A DNA stretch of 49,987 nucleotides from Thiotrichales bacterium (GCA_947478175.1 CANJUQ010000014.1:1-49987); one strand, 5' to 3'. Counted from the stretch's first letter, positions 10,206 to 19,556 are shown. Made by a program: numbers and translations. The notes: generated by a model not told the origin, from the letters alone.

Positions 10206-10234
10206 ATCGTACTGAAATTAAGCCAGTGCTGCAA
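10206..10234 (-). promoter_or_regulatory. Candidate promoter of tRNA-Ser
   Basis: On the minus strand, TTGCAG is followed after 17 bp by TACGAT, then a GC-rich discriminator (gcgcgcc) before the tRNA. The hexamers are weak, but the GC-rich discriminator is typical of growth-rate-controlled stable RNA promoters. Confidence 0.35.
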
Positions 10235-10333
10235 TCTCAAAAAAAATCTAAAAAACTTGTTGACGCCAGCTACGAAAAATAGTTAACGTTGCTTCAATAT
10301 AAATTCTATAAATTTAAATAGAGTACTTTCATC

Positions 10334-10471
10334 ATGAACCGCCGATTGAATCATACATATTATGCTTTCAATCCCCAGATCAAAAATAAAAAAGATCAGG
10401 GCGCTACGGTTATTTCTATTATTTCAATCTTTACGCTAGGCCTCATTCTGGCCATTCGAGTTCTGGCCTAG
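10334..10471 (+). CDS. Small single-pass membrane protein candidate (45 residues)
   Basis: An ATG-to-TAG frame encoding 45 residues. It has a polar, basic N-terminal half (MNRRLNHTYYAFNPQIKNKK) and a hydrophobic C-terminal helix (about residues 25-45, VISIISIFTLGLILAI). No strong ribosome binding site is visible, and no family is recognised. It lies in the 366-bp stretch between tRNA-Ser and the next gene, the remainder of which shows no other gene. A real small protein is possible, and chance cannot be excluded. Confidence 0.35.
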   Translation: MNRRLNHTYYAFNPQIKNKKDQGATVISIISIFTLGLILAIRVLA

Positions 10472-10555
10472 GCCAGTAAATACAACACCCTCTTTCTATA
10501 CAAATTCTACTTTTCAAAAATTTTAAAAATTAAATTTACTTTTAAGGAGATTATC

Positions 10556-11059
10556 ATGCCTATTGGAGCCATCTCGACCTACAGACCTTCTGCTATGGGC
10601 CCTCGCGTTCACGTTGATCCCTCTATTGCGAATGCCGTCAATCCACATCCAACTAGCAAATTTATCAATGATTCAAAAGAATGGGGCTCTTGGTTCTTTT
10701 GGGGTTATAACCGCGAAGTTAACGCCATGCGAGCAGAGGTCCAAGCACCCGGGGCTTCCGTCCGCTCAGTGGCTGAAGCTGTTCGACGTGTTGTGACTTA
10801 TTCTGACGATTTTTTCCCCGTTGATTTCTTTGTCGATGAAAGATCCAAAGTCAAAAGTTGGTGTGTCTATTTCGAAAACAAAGTCACTACACACGGGCAT
10901 CAATCTTGGCGAGCTGCTTTTTCGGGTGGTCCCGTTGAAATGGAAACTCAGACAGAAGTGAACCCAAGAAACACAGTCACTATGTTTGCAAGTTCAGGCT
11001 CCGGTGCCGCTGCTGGACAGGGTGTCGGTACTGGAATGTCAATTTTTACAACCGTTTAA
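10556..11059 (+). CDS. Hypothetical protein, 167 residues
   Basis: Not recognised. The start is well supported by AAGGAG 7 bases before the ATG. The protein is soluble-looking with no signal peptide or membrane segment. An aromatic patch (EWGSWFFWGYNREVNAM, about 42-58) precedes a helical stretch (VRSVAEAVRRVV), then a strand-rich half containing SDDFFPVDFFVDE. The C-terminus is rich in Gly, Ala and Ser (SSGSGAAAGQGVGTGMS). It is flanked by tRNA-Ser and a helicase gene with its own promoter, so it seems to be a stand-alone accessory gene. A host-directed role is possible in this kind of organism, but nothing in the sequence shows it. Confidence 0.7.
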   Translation: MPIGAISTYRPSAMGPRVHVDPSIANAVNPHPTSKFINDSKEWGSWFFWGYNREVNAMRAEVQAPGASVRSVAEAVRRVVTYSDDFFPVDFFVDERSKVKSWCVYFENKVTTHGHQSWRAAFSGGPVEMETQTEVNPRNTVTMFASSGSGAAAGQGVGTGMSIFTTV

Positions 11060-11189
11060 TTTTGATTGCAGTTTTTCTAGGATTGATATCCATGCCATTT
11101 CTGTTTTTAGTTTTAAAAAATTAAAAATAGAGGTGGCTTTTTTATACAAAATTGCTGAAATAGCTAGCAAAATGAAATGCCCAAATAAC

Positions 11190-11217
11190 TTTACATTTAT
11201 TTGGAAATCCGTATAGT
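11190..11217 (+). promoter_or_regulatory. Candidate sigma-70 promoter of the DEAD-box helicase gene
   Basis: TTTACA (11190-11195) and TATAGT (11212-11217) are separated by 16 bp, each one mismatch from consensus. Transcription from about 11224 would give a leader of roughly 107 nt before the ATG at 11331. Long leaders are known for cold-regulated helicase genes such as E. coli deaD; regulation here is inference. Apart from this promoter and leader, 11060-11330 holds no gene. Confidence 0.55.
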
Positions 11218-11330
11218 GCCGCCCCTGATGACAAAGGGTCCCTGAGTATTAGTGTTTTTGGTACTGGTTCTTGTGATGAAGGTTCCCAACTGTTATCTGA
11301 TTAAACAGTAACAAATTAATAGGGACATTC

Positions 11331-13154
11331 ATGACTGAGATCCAAGTATCCAGTGGCGAAGCTATCGCTGCTACCTCCAATAATTCTTCTGAGAATCAAT
11401 TTAAAACCTTAGGGATTATTCAACCCATCGTTCAAGCACTAGACGCTCTAGGCTTCAAAACTCCGACCGATATTCAAAGAGAATCCATTGGGCCTTTACT
11501 GCAAGGCCGTCATTTAATTGCTCAAGCTAAAACAGGTACTGGAAAAACAGCTGCGTTTGGTTTGCCCATGCTCTGTCAAATCAACCCCGAATTATTCGCC
11601 CCCCAGGCTTTGATTCTTGCACCCACACGTGAATTGGCTATTCAAGTTGCTGAAGCTTTGCAAAGCTATGCGACCCATCTAAAAGGCTTAAAAGTACTGC
11701 CTATTTACGGCGGCCAAGATTACAGAACCCAGCTGCGTGGCTTGAAAAATGGCGCGCAAATCATTGTCGGAACTCCCGGTCGTGTCATTGATCATTTGGA
11801 TCGCAAGACCCTAGATTTATCCCAAGTTAACATGGTTGTCTTAGATGAAGCCGATGAAATGTTAAATATGGGCTTTATCGATGACGTTGAGAAAATTCTT
11901 CAAGCTTCACGCCCTGAAGCCCAAAGAGCTTTGTTCTCAGCGACAATGCCTCCTCAAATTAAAAAAATGGCTGCCAAATATCTTCAAGATCCTTGCCATA
12001 TTTCTATTAAAGCTAGCGAAAAAACCGCGTCTTCGATTGAACAGTTCTATTGCGTGGTTTATCGCGAACATAAATTTGAAGCTTTAACCCGCTTCCTAGC
12101 CACAGAACATGGCACAGCGACCATCATTTTTGCCAAGACTAAAAACGACACCACTGAAATTGCTCAAAAACTTGAAGCCCATGATTACCGCGTCGCGGCC
12201 ATCAATGGCGATTTGAATCAAGCCGCTCGGGAACAAGTGATTGCGAGATTAAAATCAGGGATTTTAGATGTCGTCGTTGCAACAGACGTTGCTGCCCGTG
12301 GTTTAGACGTCGAGCGTTTAGATTATGTGATCAACTATGACATTCCCTTTGATGTTGAATCTTATGTCCATCGTATTGGCCGGACAGGCCGTGCAGGCCG
12401 TGTCGGTCGGGCGTTAATTTTGGTTAACCCCAAAGAACTCAGAACCCTCCGTGATTTCCAAAGAATTACCGGGTACGAAATGAAAGAAATGTTCCCGCCT
12501 TCCAAAGAACAAGTGCAAGCCGTTGCTCAGAAAGCGTTTTGTGCTGAACTAGCCAAAATTCACGCTACTTTGAATATCCTGCCCCTAGAATCCAGACTTC
12601 AAGCCATTGAAAAAGCATTAGGTTGTGACACTCACACCCTGGCAGCTATTTTGTTATGCCAATTAGAAAGCACTCAAACTAAGCATTTTTCAGAAATGGA
12701 TATCACTCAATCTTCTCGTCGTGAGGATGATTCCCGCGGTGATAGAAATTCTCGCAGAGATCGTTCTGATCGTTCTGATAATAGAAATGATCGGGGTGAC
12801 AGAAGTGATTTTGGTGATCGCAGACGTCAAGCAGACTCTCGTTTCGAACCTAAAGATTTCGAACCCCGCAATAGCGGTGGCCGTCGCAGCAATGCCGACC
12901 GCGCTCCGTCTGAACGCGAGCCTGGCATGACCCGTTGTGAAATGAACATGGGCCGTGACGATGGTGTCACACCTGCCGATATCGTTGGGTTGATTATTAA
13001 CCGTTGCCAGTTGAGCAAACGAATGATTGGTCGAATCGATATCAGCCAAAAATTATCTCATATTGATCTTGCTGAAGAAGTCGCTGGCGAAGTGATTCAT
13101 CAGTTGGCTAATGCAAAATTCAAACGCCGGTCGATTAGTCTAAAAGCGTTTTAA
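11331..13154 (+). CDS. deaD: DEAD-box ATP-dependent RNA helicase, DeaD/CsdA type
   Basis: A 607-residue RNA helicase. The helicase core (about 22-390) contains the Q motif (GFKTPTDIQ), Walker A AKTGTGKT, PTRELAIQ, TPGR, DEAD, SAT, and motif VI HRIGRTGRAGR. A low-complexity Arg/Asp/Ser-rich linker follows (about 460-520). The last 75 residues (MNMGRDDGVTPADIVG to the end) match the DbpA-type RNA-binding domain. This architecture is that of DeaD/CsdA, which unwinds structured RNA during ribosome assembly and cold growth and works with the degradosome. It is a single gene with its own promoter; the downstream gap contains a dispersed repeat and the clpB terminator. Confidence 0.93.
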   Translation: MTEIQVSSGEAIAATSNNSSENQFKTLGIIQPIVQALDALGFKTPTDIQRESIGPLLQGRHLIAQAKTGTGKTAAFGLPMLCQINPELFAPQALILAPTRELAIQVAEALQSYATHLKGLKVLPIYGGQDYRTQLRGLKNGAQIIVGTPGRVIDHLDRKTLDLSQVNMVVLDEADEMLNMGFIDDVEKILQASRPEAQRALFSATMPPQIKKMAAKYLQDPCHISIKASEKTASSIEQFYCVVYREHKFEALTRFLATEHGTATIIFAKTKNDTTEIAQKLEAHDYRVAAINGDLNQAAREQVIARLKSGILDVVVATDVAARGLDVERLDYVINYDIPFDVESYVHRIGRTGRAGRVGRALILVNPKELRTLRDFQRITGYEMKEMFPPSKEQVQAVAQKAFCAELAKIHATLNILPLESRLQAIEKALGCDTHTLAAILLCQLESTQTKHFSEMDITQSSRREDDSRGDRNSRRDRSDRSDNRNDRGDRSDFGDRRRQADSRFEPKDFEPRNSGGRRSNADRAPSEREPGMTRCEMNMGRDDGVTPADIVGLIINRCQLSKRMIGRIDISQKLSHIDLAEEVAGEVIHQLANAKFKRRSISLKAF

Positions 13155-13171
13155 TTTCATAATGAAATCGA

Positions 13172-13259
13172 TGTAGGCTCTGCTGATTGCTTGAATCGTC
13201 TCTCCCCTCGTGGGAGAGACAGACCCGAAAGGCCTTAGCCTGTAGGGGCAGAGAGGGGG
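13172..13259 (+). repeat. Dispersed repeat, class 1, copy A
   Basis: Begins tgtaggctctgctgattgc, continues with the palindromic core GTCTCTCCC-ctcgt-GGGAGAGAC, and ends cagagaggggg. The same layout recurs at 17958-18029 (inverted), at 23767-23841 and in both arms near 49.5-50 kb. It lies between the 3' ends of two genes. Confidence 0.8.
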
Positions 13260-13270
13260 CGCATTGGATA

Positions 13271-13292
13271 AAACCGGGTGTCACCCCGGTTT
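13271..13292 (-). terminator. clpB terminator overlapping the stop codon
   Basis: AAACCGGG and CCCGGTTT form an 8-bp stem with a 6-base loop; on the minus strand it is followed by TTTTATCC-type sequence. The clpB TGA stop (13281-13283) sits in the loop, so the last codons of clpB are part of the terminator stem. It could also stop helicase transcripts from the other side. Confidence 0.65.
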
Positions 13293-15869
13293 CTTATCAA
13301 ACGTCAATTTATCTCCTTGATGACGAACATAAATCGTATCCCCGGGAATAAATCCACCCGACAAAATGGCCTGCGCCAATGGGTTTTCGATATATTGCTG
13401 AATAGCTCTTTTGAGTGGCCTTGCGCCAAAAACGGGGTCATAACCCACTTGAGTGATTTGTTTCAAAGCCTCTACTGATAAATCTAGCTTCAAGCCTTTT
13501 TCTAATAAACGCTGACGCAAGTAACTCAATTGAATCTCAGCAATCTTCGCAATTTGTTCTTGTCCTAGAGGCCTAAAAACTAAAGTTTCATCCAATCTAT
13601 TTATAAATTCTGGCCTGAAGTGCTGACCCACTACGCCCATGACTTTAGATTTGATGCTTTCATAATCACCTGTCTGCGCATTCTCTTGAATAATGTCGGA
13701 GCCTAAATTCGACGTCATCATGATGACCGTATTTTTAAAATCGACCGTACGACCTTGGCCATCTGTCAGTCTTCCGTCATCTAAGACTTGCAGCAAGATA
13801 TTAAAAACATCTGGATGCGCTTTTTCGACTTCGTCTAACAAAATCACGGAGTAAGGCTTGCGACGAATTTTCTCTGTTAGATAACCGCCTTCTTCATAAC
13901 CGACATAACCGGGAGGCGCTCCAACCAATCTTGAAACAGAATGTTTTTCCATGAACTCAGACATATCAATCCGAACCATGGCGCTGTCAGAATCAAATAA
14001 AAATTGAGCCAGGGCTTTGCATAATTCTGTTTTACCTACCCCGGTTGGACCTAAACATAAGAACGATCCAATGGGTCTATTCGGATCTGACAACCCCGAT
14101 CGTGATCTTCTAATAGCATTGCTGACAGCATGAATTGCCTCTTCTTGACCGACGACTCTTTTGTCTAAAACAGATTCCATTTGGAGTAATTTCTCACGTT
14201 CGCCTTCCATCATCTTAGAAACAGGTATTCCCGTCGCTCTCGAAACTACTTCGGCGATTTGATCTTCCGTGACTTTGTTATGAACTAGCTGAAAATCTTT
14301 CTTAGGCATCGCATTCGCCGCAGCGATTTGTTTTTCTAAAGCAGGAATCCGGCCATATTGAAGCTCAGACATTTTTTCTAAATCATTCTGACGCTGTGCC
14401 TGTTCCATCTCTAATTTTGCTTTTTCTAAGGCTTCTTTCAGATGCGTTGTTCCTTGCATCTGGGCTTTCTCAGCTTTCCAGATTTCGTCTAAGTTTGCAG
14501 ACTCTTTTTCTAAAGATTGAATATCGTTTATTAATTTTTCTAAGCGTTTTTTAGACGCCTCGTCATCTTCTTTCTTTAAAGCTGCTTGTTCTATTTTTAA
14601 CTGGATTAATCGGCGATCTAATTTGTCTAATTCCTCAGGCTTGGAATCAATTTCCATCCGCATATGGCTCGCTGCTTCGTCGATTAAATCAATCGCTTTG
14701 TCTGGCAGCTGTCTGTCTGAAATATATCGGTGAGACAAAGTCGCCGCGGCGACAATTGCTGGATCCGTAATATCGACCCCATGATGAACTTCATATTTTT
14801 CTTTGAGGCCCCGCAATATGGCAATCGTATCTTCGACGCTGGGTTCATCGACCAAGACTTTCTGAAATCGTCTTTCTAAGGCCGCGTCTTTTTCAACATA
14901 TTGCCTGTATTCATTCAAAGTCGTTGCGCCAATACAGTGCAATTCACCCCGAGCCAATGCGGGCTTGAGCATATTCCCCGCATCCATCGCCCCTTCACCC
15001 CCACCGGCTTTTACCATGGTGTGAATTTCGTCGATGAACATAATGATTTGCCCAGCGCTTTTACCCACTTCGGATAAAACAGATTTTAATCTTTCTTCGA
15101 ATTCTCCCCGATATTTTGCGCCAGCTAATAAAGCGCCCATATCCAAAGACAATAATTTTTTGCCTTTTAGACCTTCAGGGACTTCTTTATTCACAATTCT
15201 TTGGGCTAAACCTTCGACAATCGCAGTTTTACCCACGCCTGGCTCACCAATCAAAACAGGATTGTTTTTGGTTCGTCTTTGTAACACTTGAATGGTCCGT
15301 CGAATTTCATCATCTCGACCAATCACAGGATCTAATTTCCCAGAAGCCGCTCGAGCGGTTAGATCAATCGTATATTTTTCTAACGCGCCTCTGAGTTCTT
15401 CTGCGTTGGCATCTTTGACGGCCTCACCCCCACGAATATTGTCAATAGCCTGAGAAATCGCCTGAGTTTGAAGACCTAGTTTTTTTAAAATCTTTCCTAG
15501 CTCACCTTTATCTTCTAAGCCGGCTAATAAAAATAATTCTGAAGACACAAAGCTATCTTTTCGATCTTTCGCCAGTTTTTCCATCACGCCCAATAATTTA
15601 ACAAGATCATTCGAAGCCCCGACTGGGGATTTGTTATTAGGAATTTGAGCAACATGGGCCAGTGATTCAACTAAGGCTCTTTCTAATCTATTGGCATCCG
15701 TATTTAACTGAATCAATAAAGGCTTAATCATGCCATTTTCTTGTTCCATTAAAGCCTGCATGACATGGATAGGCTCGATCTGCGGATTATCGTTCTCGAT
15801 TGCCAGCGTCTGGGCTTGGCTCAAAGCGTCTTTAAAGGGATTGGTGAATTGATCAAGATTTAAAGCCAT
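13281..15869 (-). CDS. clpB: ATP-dependent disaggregase ClpB
   Basis: An 862-residue AAA+ chaperone that rescues aggregated proteins together with DnaK. It shows an N-terminal Clp_N domain (1-145), a first AAA module with Walker A GEPGVGKT, a coiled-coil middle domain (about 400-525), a second AAA module with GPTGVGKTE, and a C-terminal D2-small domain. Length fits ClpB (about 857) rather than ClpA or ClpC, and no IGF/IGL ClpP-docking loop was noticed. A near-consensus sigma-32 promoter lies about 50 bp upstream. The C-terminus (KKPG) is encoded inside the terminator hairpin. Confidence 0.97.
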   Translation of the reverse strand: MALNLDQFTNPFKDALSQAQTLAIENDNPQIEPIHVMQALMEQENGMIKPLLIQLNTDANRLERALVESLAHVAQIPNNKSPVGASNDLVKLLGVMEKLAKDRKDSFVSSELFLLAGLEDKGELGKILKKLGLQTQAISQAIDNIRGGEAVKDANAEELRGALEKYTIDLTARAASGKLDPVIGRDDEIRRTIQVLQRRTKNNPVLIGEPGVGKTAIVEGLAQRIVNKEVPEGLKGKKLLSLDMGALLAGAKYRGEFEERLKSVLSEVGKSAGQIIMFIDEIHTMVKAGGGEGAMDAGNMLKPALARGELHCIGATTLNEYRQYVEKDAALERRFQKVLVDEPSVEDTIAILRGLKEKYEVHHGVDITDPAIVAAATLSHRYISDRQLPDKAIDLIDEAASHMRMEIDSKPEELDKLDRRLIQLKIEQAALKKEDDEASKKRLEKLINDIQSLEKESANLDEIWKAEKAQMQGTTHLKEALEKAKLEMEQAQRQNDLEKMSELQYGRIPALEKQIAAANAMPKKDFQLVHNKVTEDQIAEVVSRATGIPVSKMMEGEREKLLQMESVLDKRVVGQEEAIHAVSNAIRRSRSGLSDPNRPIGSFLCLGPTGVGKTELCKALAQFLFDSDSAMVRIDMSEFMEKHSVSRLVGAPPGYVGYEEGGYLTEKIRRKPYSVILLDEVEKAHPDVFNILLQVLDDGRLTDGQGRTVDFKNTVIMMTSNLGSDIIQENAQTGDYESIKSKVMGVVGQHFRPEFINRLDETLVFRPLGQEQIAKIAEIQLSYLRQRLLEKGLKLDLSVEALKQITQVGYDPVFGARPLKRAIQQYIENPLAQAILSGGFIPGDTIYVRHQGDKLTFDKKPG

Positions 15870-15917
15870 GATTCTTTATCCTTATAAAATTGCTTGGGGG
15901 AAATTCAACGGGAAATC

Positions 15918-15945
15918 AAATGGGGATGGGGTGCGCTGTTTCAAC
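15918..15945 (-). promoter_or_regulatory. Sigma-32 heat-shock promoter of clpB
   Basis: On the minus strand, GTTGAAA is followed after 13 bp by CCCCATTT. The RpoH consensus is CTTGAAA, about 11-16 bp, then CCCCATnT, so only one base differs. Transcription would start about 40 nt before the clpB ATG. The hslVU genes in this window carry an even better copy. Confidence 0.85.
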
Positions 15946-15952
15946 TTTTTAT

Positions 15953-15984
15953 TTTTAAACCCATCGAATTCGATGGGTTTAAAA
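15953..15984. promoter_or_regulatory. 32-bp perfect palindrome next to the clpB heat-shock promoter
   Basis: TTTTAAACCCATCGAA followed directly by its exact reverse complement, with no loop. It begins 8 bp upstream of the sigma-32 -35 element and about 160 bp beyond the 3' end of glmS. No T-run follows on either strand, so it does not look like a Rho-independent terminator. A dimeric regulator site or a cruciform is possible. It does not match the CIRCE element. Confidence 0.6.
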
Positions 15985-16142
15985 TCAGCGTTATTTAAAA
16001 TTTCCCAATTTAATTTGATCGGGCGCTAAATATTGCAAAAATTAATAGAGAATTTCAATGGGAATCCATGCTGTCACGTTACTGAATGAACCACTAAGGA
16101 TTCCTTAGTAGTTGCCACCTCATATCGTTCTTATTATTTTGA

Positions 16143-17933
16143 CTATTCCACCGTCACGCTCTTCGCCAAATTTCTTGGCTGATCGACGTCTGTCCCTTTA
16201 TGACAGGCGACATGGTAGGCCAATAGCTGTAGCGGGATGGCGTAAATAATAGGTTGTATTGATTCTGGGACTTTGGGCAATTGAATAAAACTCGCATGGA
16301 GCATTAAGCCTATAAAATCTGTCGCCAATGATTTCTCTGTCAGGACAATCAACTGCCCGCCTCTGGCTGATACTTCTTGAAGATTCGATTTTAATTTTTC
16401 TAGTAATCCATCATTCGGTGCAATCGCAACGACTGGCATATCTTTGTCTATTAGAGCCAACGGCCCATGTTTTAATTCCCCGGCTGGATAAGCCTCGGCA
16501 TGAATATAAGAAATTTCTTTGAGCTTCAATGCCCCTTCAAGCGCCAACGGATAATTCACCCCTCGGCCTAAAAATAAACAATGGTCTTTATGGACTAATT
16601 GGGCAGCTAATTCAGAAATTAAATTATCTAGATTCAAAATAGACCGCATAAGTTCTGGGACTTGAGTCAAAGCCTGTTTTAAAACTTGGACTTGCTCTGG
16701 GTTTTTACAAAATTCTAAAACTAATCGATACAAGCCAATCAATTGCGTGGTGAACGCTTTGGTCGAAGCCACGCCGATTTCTATGCCAGCCTGGGTTAAT
16801 AAAACCATATCTGCTTCTCGGACTAAAGAACTCGTACTGACATTACAGATCCCCAGGGTCTTAGCGCCCAAAGATTTGACTTGTCTGAGCGCGGCCAAAG
16901 TGTCAGCGGTTTCGCCGGATTGGGAAATAAAAATAAATAAACAATCTGGCTCAATCACGGGATTTCGATATCTAAACTCTGATGCGACTTCGGCGTCTGC
17001 GGGGATTCTGGCCCATTGTTCAAACCAGTACGCCGCCGTACAACCCGCATGAAAACTAGTCCCACAAGCTATTAATTTAATTCTTTTAATTTGGGGTAAA
17101 AAATTAGATAACCCATTGGGTAAAGGCATCGCCATGGTCTTATCAAAACAACCGGGCTGCTCGAAGATTTCTTTCTGCATAAAATGTTTATAAGACCCTT
17201 TAGAGCTGGTCTCGGCCAGTTCAGTCAAAATTTCAATGGGTCTTAAAGCAATATGATTTTGATGATCCCAAATCACTACACCCATGCAGCTAATTTCAGC
17301 CAAGTCACCTTCTTCTAGATAAATAAAACGGTGAGTCACTGGGAGTAAAGACAAAGCATCTGACGCCACAAAATTTTCACCCAGACCTAGCCCAATCACT
17401 AAAGGCGAACCAGATCTTAAAGCATATAAAGTATTGGGATGCTGCTTATCTAAAATCACCAAACCATAAGCACCTTGTAATTTTTTAGTGACTGACTGAA
17501 GCGCCTGCCGCATGTCTGTTTGGTTTTTTAAAGCCAGCCATAAAAGATGCGCAATGACTTCAGTGTCTGTCTCTGAGAGAAATTCACAGCCTTGAGCTTC
17601 GCAATAAGCCCGTAACTCCTGATGATTTTCAATAATGCCGTTATGAACAATGGCCAATCTATTTCCAACAACATGAGGATGCGCATTGATTTCAGAAGGC
17701 TTGCCATGGGTCGCCCATCGGGTATGCGCGATACCAATATTCCCAAATAAACTATTAGAAATACTAGATTCTAAAGCACTGACTTTTCCAACGGCTCGAT
17801 AGCATTGAATTTCTTGATGGACCAAGCAAGCTAACCCGGCTGAATCATAGCCTCGGTATTCCAGGCGTTTTAAGCCCTCAAGCAAGATTTTAATAATATT
17901 CCGTTCAGCGACTGCCCCAACAATTCCACACAT
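16143..17933 (-). CDS. glmS: Glutamine-fructose-6-phosphate aminotransferase (isomerizing)
   Basis: A 596-residue GlmS, which makes glucosamine-6-phosphate from fructose-6-phosphate and glutamine, the first step to UDP-GlcNAc for peptidoglycan and lipid A. The N-terminal glutaminase domain (1-230) begins MCGIVGAV with nucleophile Cys2 and contains HTRWATHG. Two SIS sugar-isomerase domains follow (about 270-590), with SQSGETADTLAAL, STKAFTTQ and the C-terminal PRNLAKSVTVE. It lies downstream of glmU on the same strand, as in E. coli; a class 1 repeat separates them. No glmS ribozyme-like sequence is apparent upstream. Confidence 0.97.
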   Translation of the reverse strand: MCGIVGAVAERNIIKILLEGLKRLEYRGYDSAGLACLVHQEIQCYRAVGKVSALESSISNSLFGNIGIAHTRWATHGKPSEINAHPHVVGNRLAIVHNGIIENHQELRAYCEAQGCEFLSETDTEVIAHLLWLALKNQTDMRQALQSVTKKLQGAYGLVILDKQHPNTLYALRSGSPLVIGLGLGENFVASDALSLLPVTHRFIYLEEGDLAEISCMGVVIWDHQNHIALRPIEILTELAETSSKGSYKHFMQKEIFEQPGCFDKTMAMPLPNGLSNFLPQIKRIKLIACGTSFHAGCTAAYWFEQWARIPADAEVASEFRYRNPVIEPDCLFIFISQSGETADTLAALRQVKSLGAKTLGICNVSTSSLVREADMVLLTQAGIEIGVASTKAFTTQLIGLYRLVLEFCKNPEQVQVLKQALTQVPELMRSILNLDNLISELAAQLVHKDHCLFLGRGVNYPLALEGALKLKEISYIHAEAYPAGELKHGPLALIDKDMPVVAIAPNDGLLEKLKSNLQEVSARGGQLIVLTEKSLATDFIGLMLHASFIQLPKVPESIQPIIYAIPLQLLAYHVACHKGTDVDQPRNLAKSVTVE

Positions 17934-17957
17934 GTTTTATTCCCCTAAACGGATTAA

Positions 17958-18029
17958 CCCCCTCTCTGCCCCTTCGGGTCTGTCTCTCCCGCGAGGGGAG
18001 AGACGATTCAAGCAGAAGCAGCACCTACA
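17958..18029 (-). repeat. Dispersed repeat, class 1, copy B (between glmU and glmS)
   Basis: Read on the minus strand it starts tgtaggtgctgcttctgc, has the core GTCTCTCCC-ctcgc-GGGAGAGAC and ends cagagaggggg. It is the most compact copy in the window. It sits inside the probable glmU-glmS transcript, where its hairpin could affect mRNA stability or relative expression (inference). Confidence 0.8.
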
Positions 18030-18044
18030 ATTTCAAGACAATTG

Positions 18045-19424
18045 CTACACCTGAATTTTAATTTTTTTAGATTCTGGGCGTTTCCATCCAGGGATTGTTT
18101 TTTGAGGTGCTCTTGTAAGCGTTAATCCTCCCTCAGGCGCATCTTCTGTAATCACAGAACCCGCTCCAATGGTCGCACTTTTACCGATTCGAACGGGAGC
18201 GATCAATGCTGTGTTAGATCCAATAAACGCATCATCTTCGATAATGGTCTTATGTTTATTTTCCCCGTCATAATTACAAGTAATCGTTCCCGCACCGATA
18301 TTCACATGGTTACCCACTTCTGAGTCACCGATATAGCTCAAATGACTGACCTTGGAGCCTTTACCTACTGTTGATTTTTTAATCTCAACAAAATTACCCA
18401 CACGTGCTCCCGCTTGAATAATGGTGTCAGGTCTGATCCTAGCAAAGGGTCCAATGATAACGTCTTCATGAATAATGGTTTCTTCAATGATTGAGTTTGG
18501 CTTGATTTCAACACCTCGCCCCAAAGTCACATCTTTCAAAATAACGTTCGCACCAATAATACAATCTTCGCCTAGAACCACTTCGCCTTCGAAAATTACA
18601 TTACAGTCTACAAAGCAATCTCGCCCTGCTGTCACTTTTCCTCGGATATCGACTCGAGAGGGGTCTGACACTGTCACACCTGCTTTCATCAGATTATCGA
18701 CTTGCCAGTGCTGGTACATACTTTCTAGTCTTGCAAGTTCAGCCCGCGAATTCGCCCCCATGATTTCTCGCTGACTACGGGGCTCAGAGACGTTAATACT
18801 GACATGGCTAGTTCGAGCAAAGGCGACAATGTCCGTCAAATAATATTCTTGCTGCTTATTATTATTTTTTAATTGGGGGAGCCATTCAGCTAAGTGCTTG
18901 GCACTCACGCAGTAAATTCCCGTGTTAATTTCATGAATTTGTTTCTCAAGATCCGTCGCATCTTTTTCTTCGACAATACGACTGACTTGGTGATACGCAT
19001 CTCGAACAATACGACCTAACCCTGTTGGATTTTCAACAAGGGCTGTTAATAACCCCAGCTGATCTTTTCCTGTACTTTCGACTAAGTGAGTCAATGTCTC
19101 AGCGCTAATTAAAGGCACATCGCCATAGAGAATTAATACTTGATGGGAAATATCCAAATAGGGCAAAACTTGCATAACCGCATGGCCTGTCCCCAAACGT
19201 TCTTTTTGTTCGATCCAAGTAATTGGATAATTTTTAAGCGCAGCTTGAACTTGATCGCCTAGATGCCCATGGACGATAAACAATTGCGCAACGTTTAATT
19301 TTTTCACCGTATCGAGCACATGCTCGATCATGGATTGGCCCCCCAGTTTTTGTAAAACTTTAGGACATTTTGAATTCATACGGGTTCCATCCCCGCCCGC
19401 TAAGATCACGACTGATAATGCCAT
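18045..19424 (-). CDS. glmU: Bifunctional GlmU: GlcNAc-1-P uridyltransferase / GlcN-1-P acetyltransferase
   Basis: A 459-residue enzyme giving UDP-N-acetylglucosamine for peptidoglycan and lipopolysaccharide. The N-terminal uridyltransferase domain has ILAGGDGTRMNSKCPKVL, YGDVPLISAETL and the EINTGIYC strand. The C-terminal left-handed beta-helix (about 250-440) consists of hexapeptide repeats and includes GNFVEIKKSTVGKGSK and NYDGENKHKTIIEDDAFIGS. ATG 19424 is chosen because GGAGAG lies about 6-11 bases before it and it gives the normal start MALSVVILAGG. A further in-frame start 7 codons upstream lacks this support. Confidence 0.97.
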   Translation of the reverse strand: MALSVVILAGGDGTRMNSKCPKVLQKLGGQSMIEHVLDTVKKLNVAQLFIVHGHLGDQVQAALKNYPITWIEQKERLGTGHAVMQVLPYLDISHQVLILYGDVPLISAETLTHLVESTGKDQLGLLTALVENPTGLGRIVRDAYHQVSRIVEEKDATDLEKQIHEINTGIYCVSAKHLAEWLPQLKNNNKQQEYYLTDIVAFARTSHVSINVSEPRSQREIMGANSRAELARLESMYQHWQVDNLMKAGVTVSDPSRVDIRGKVTAGRDCFVDCNVIFEGEVVLGEDCIIGANVILKDVTLGRGVEIKPNSIIEETIIHEDVIIGPFARIRPDTIIQAGARVGNFVEIKKSTVGKGSKVSHLSYIGDSEVGNHVNIGAGTITCNYDGENKHKTIIEDDAFIGSNTALIAPVRIGKSATIGAGSVITEDAPEGGLTLTRAPQKTIPGWKRPESKKIKIQV

Positions 19425-19556
19425 TTCCCGCTCTCCATCTATCAATAAATTAAGAGATCTTATAGACCCATAAAAATGCGGGGGAATTGTATTGGGGAAG
19501 CTTGTTTCCGCAATGAATGCCAGGGGAGATTTTCACAAAAATTTCTTAGCTCAATT

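Noticed and set aside
10986..11216. 76-codon frame after the hypothetical protein gene
   Set aside because: Overlaps the real gene out of frame and runs into the helicase promoter; no ribosome binding site.
12690..13049. Minus-strand 119-codon frame
   Set aside because: Shadow of the Arg/Asp-rich linker of the helicase; its low-complexity sequence reflects the repeats in that linker.
16090..16108. ACTAAGGATTCCTTAGT palindrome after glmS as a terminator
   Set aside because: A short 8-bp stem with a single central base and no T-run. It cannot form a normal hairpin loop.
17934..18044. glmS ribozyme/riboswitch
   Set aside because: The gap is a dispersed repeat; none of the conserved glmS ribozyme core is seen, and gammaproteobacteria normally use small RNAs.
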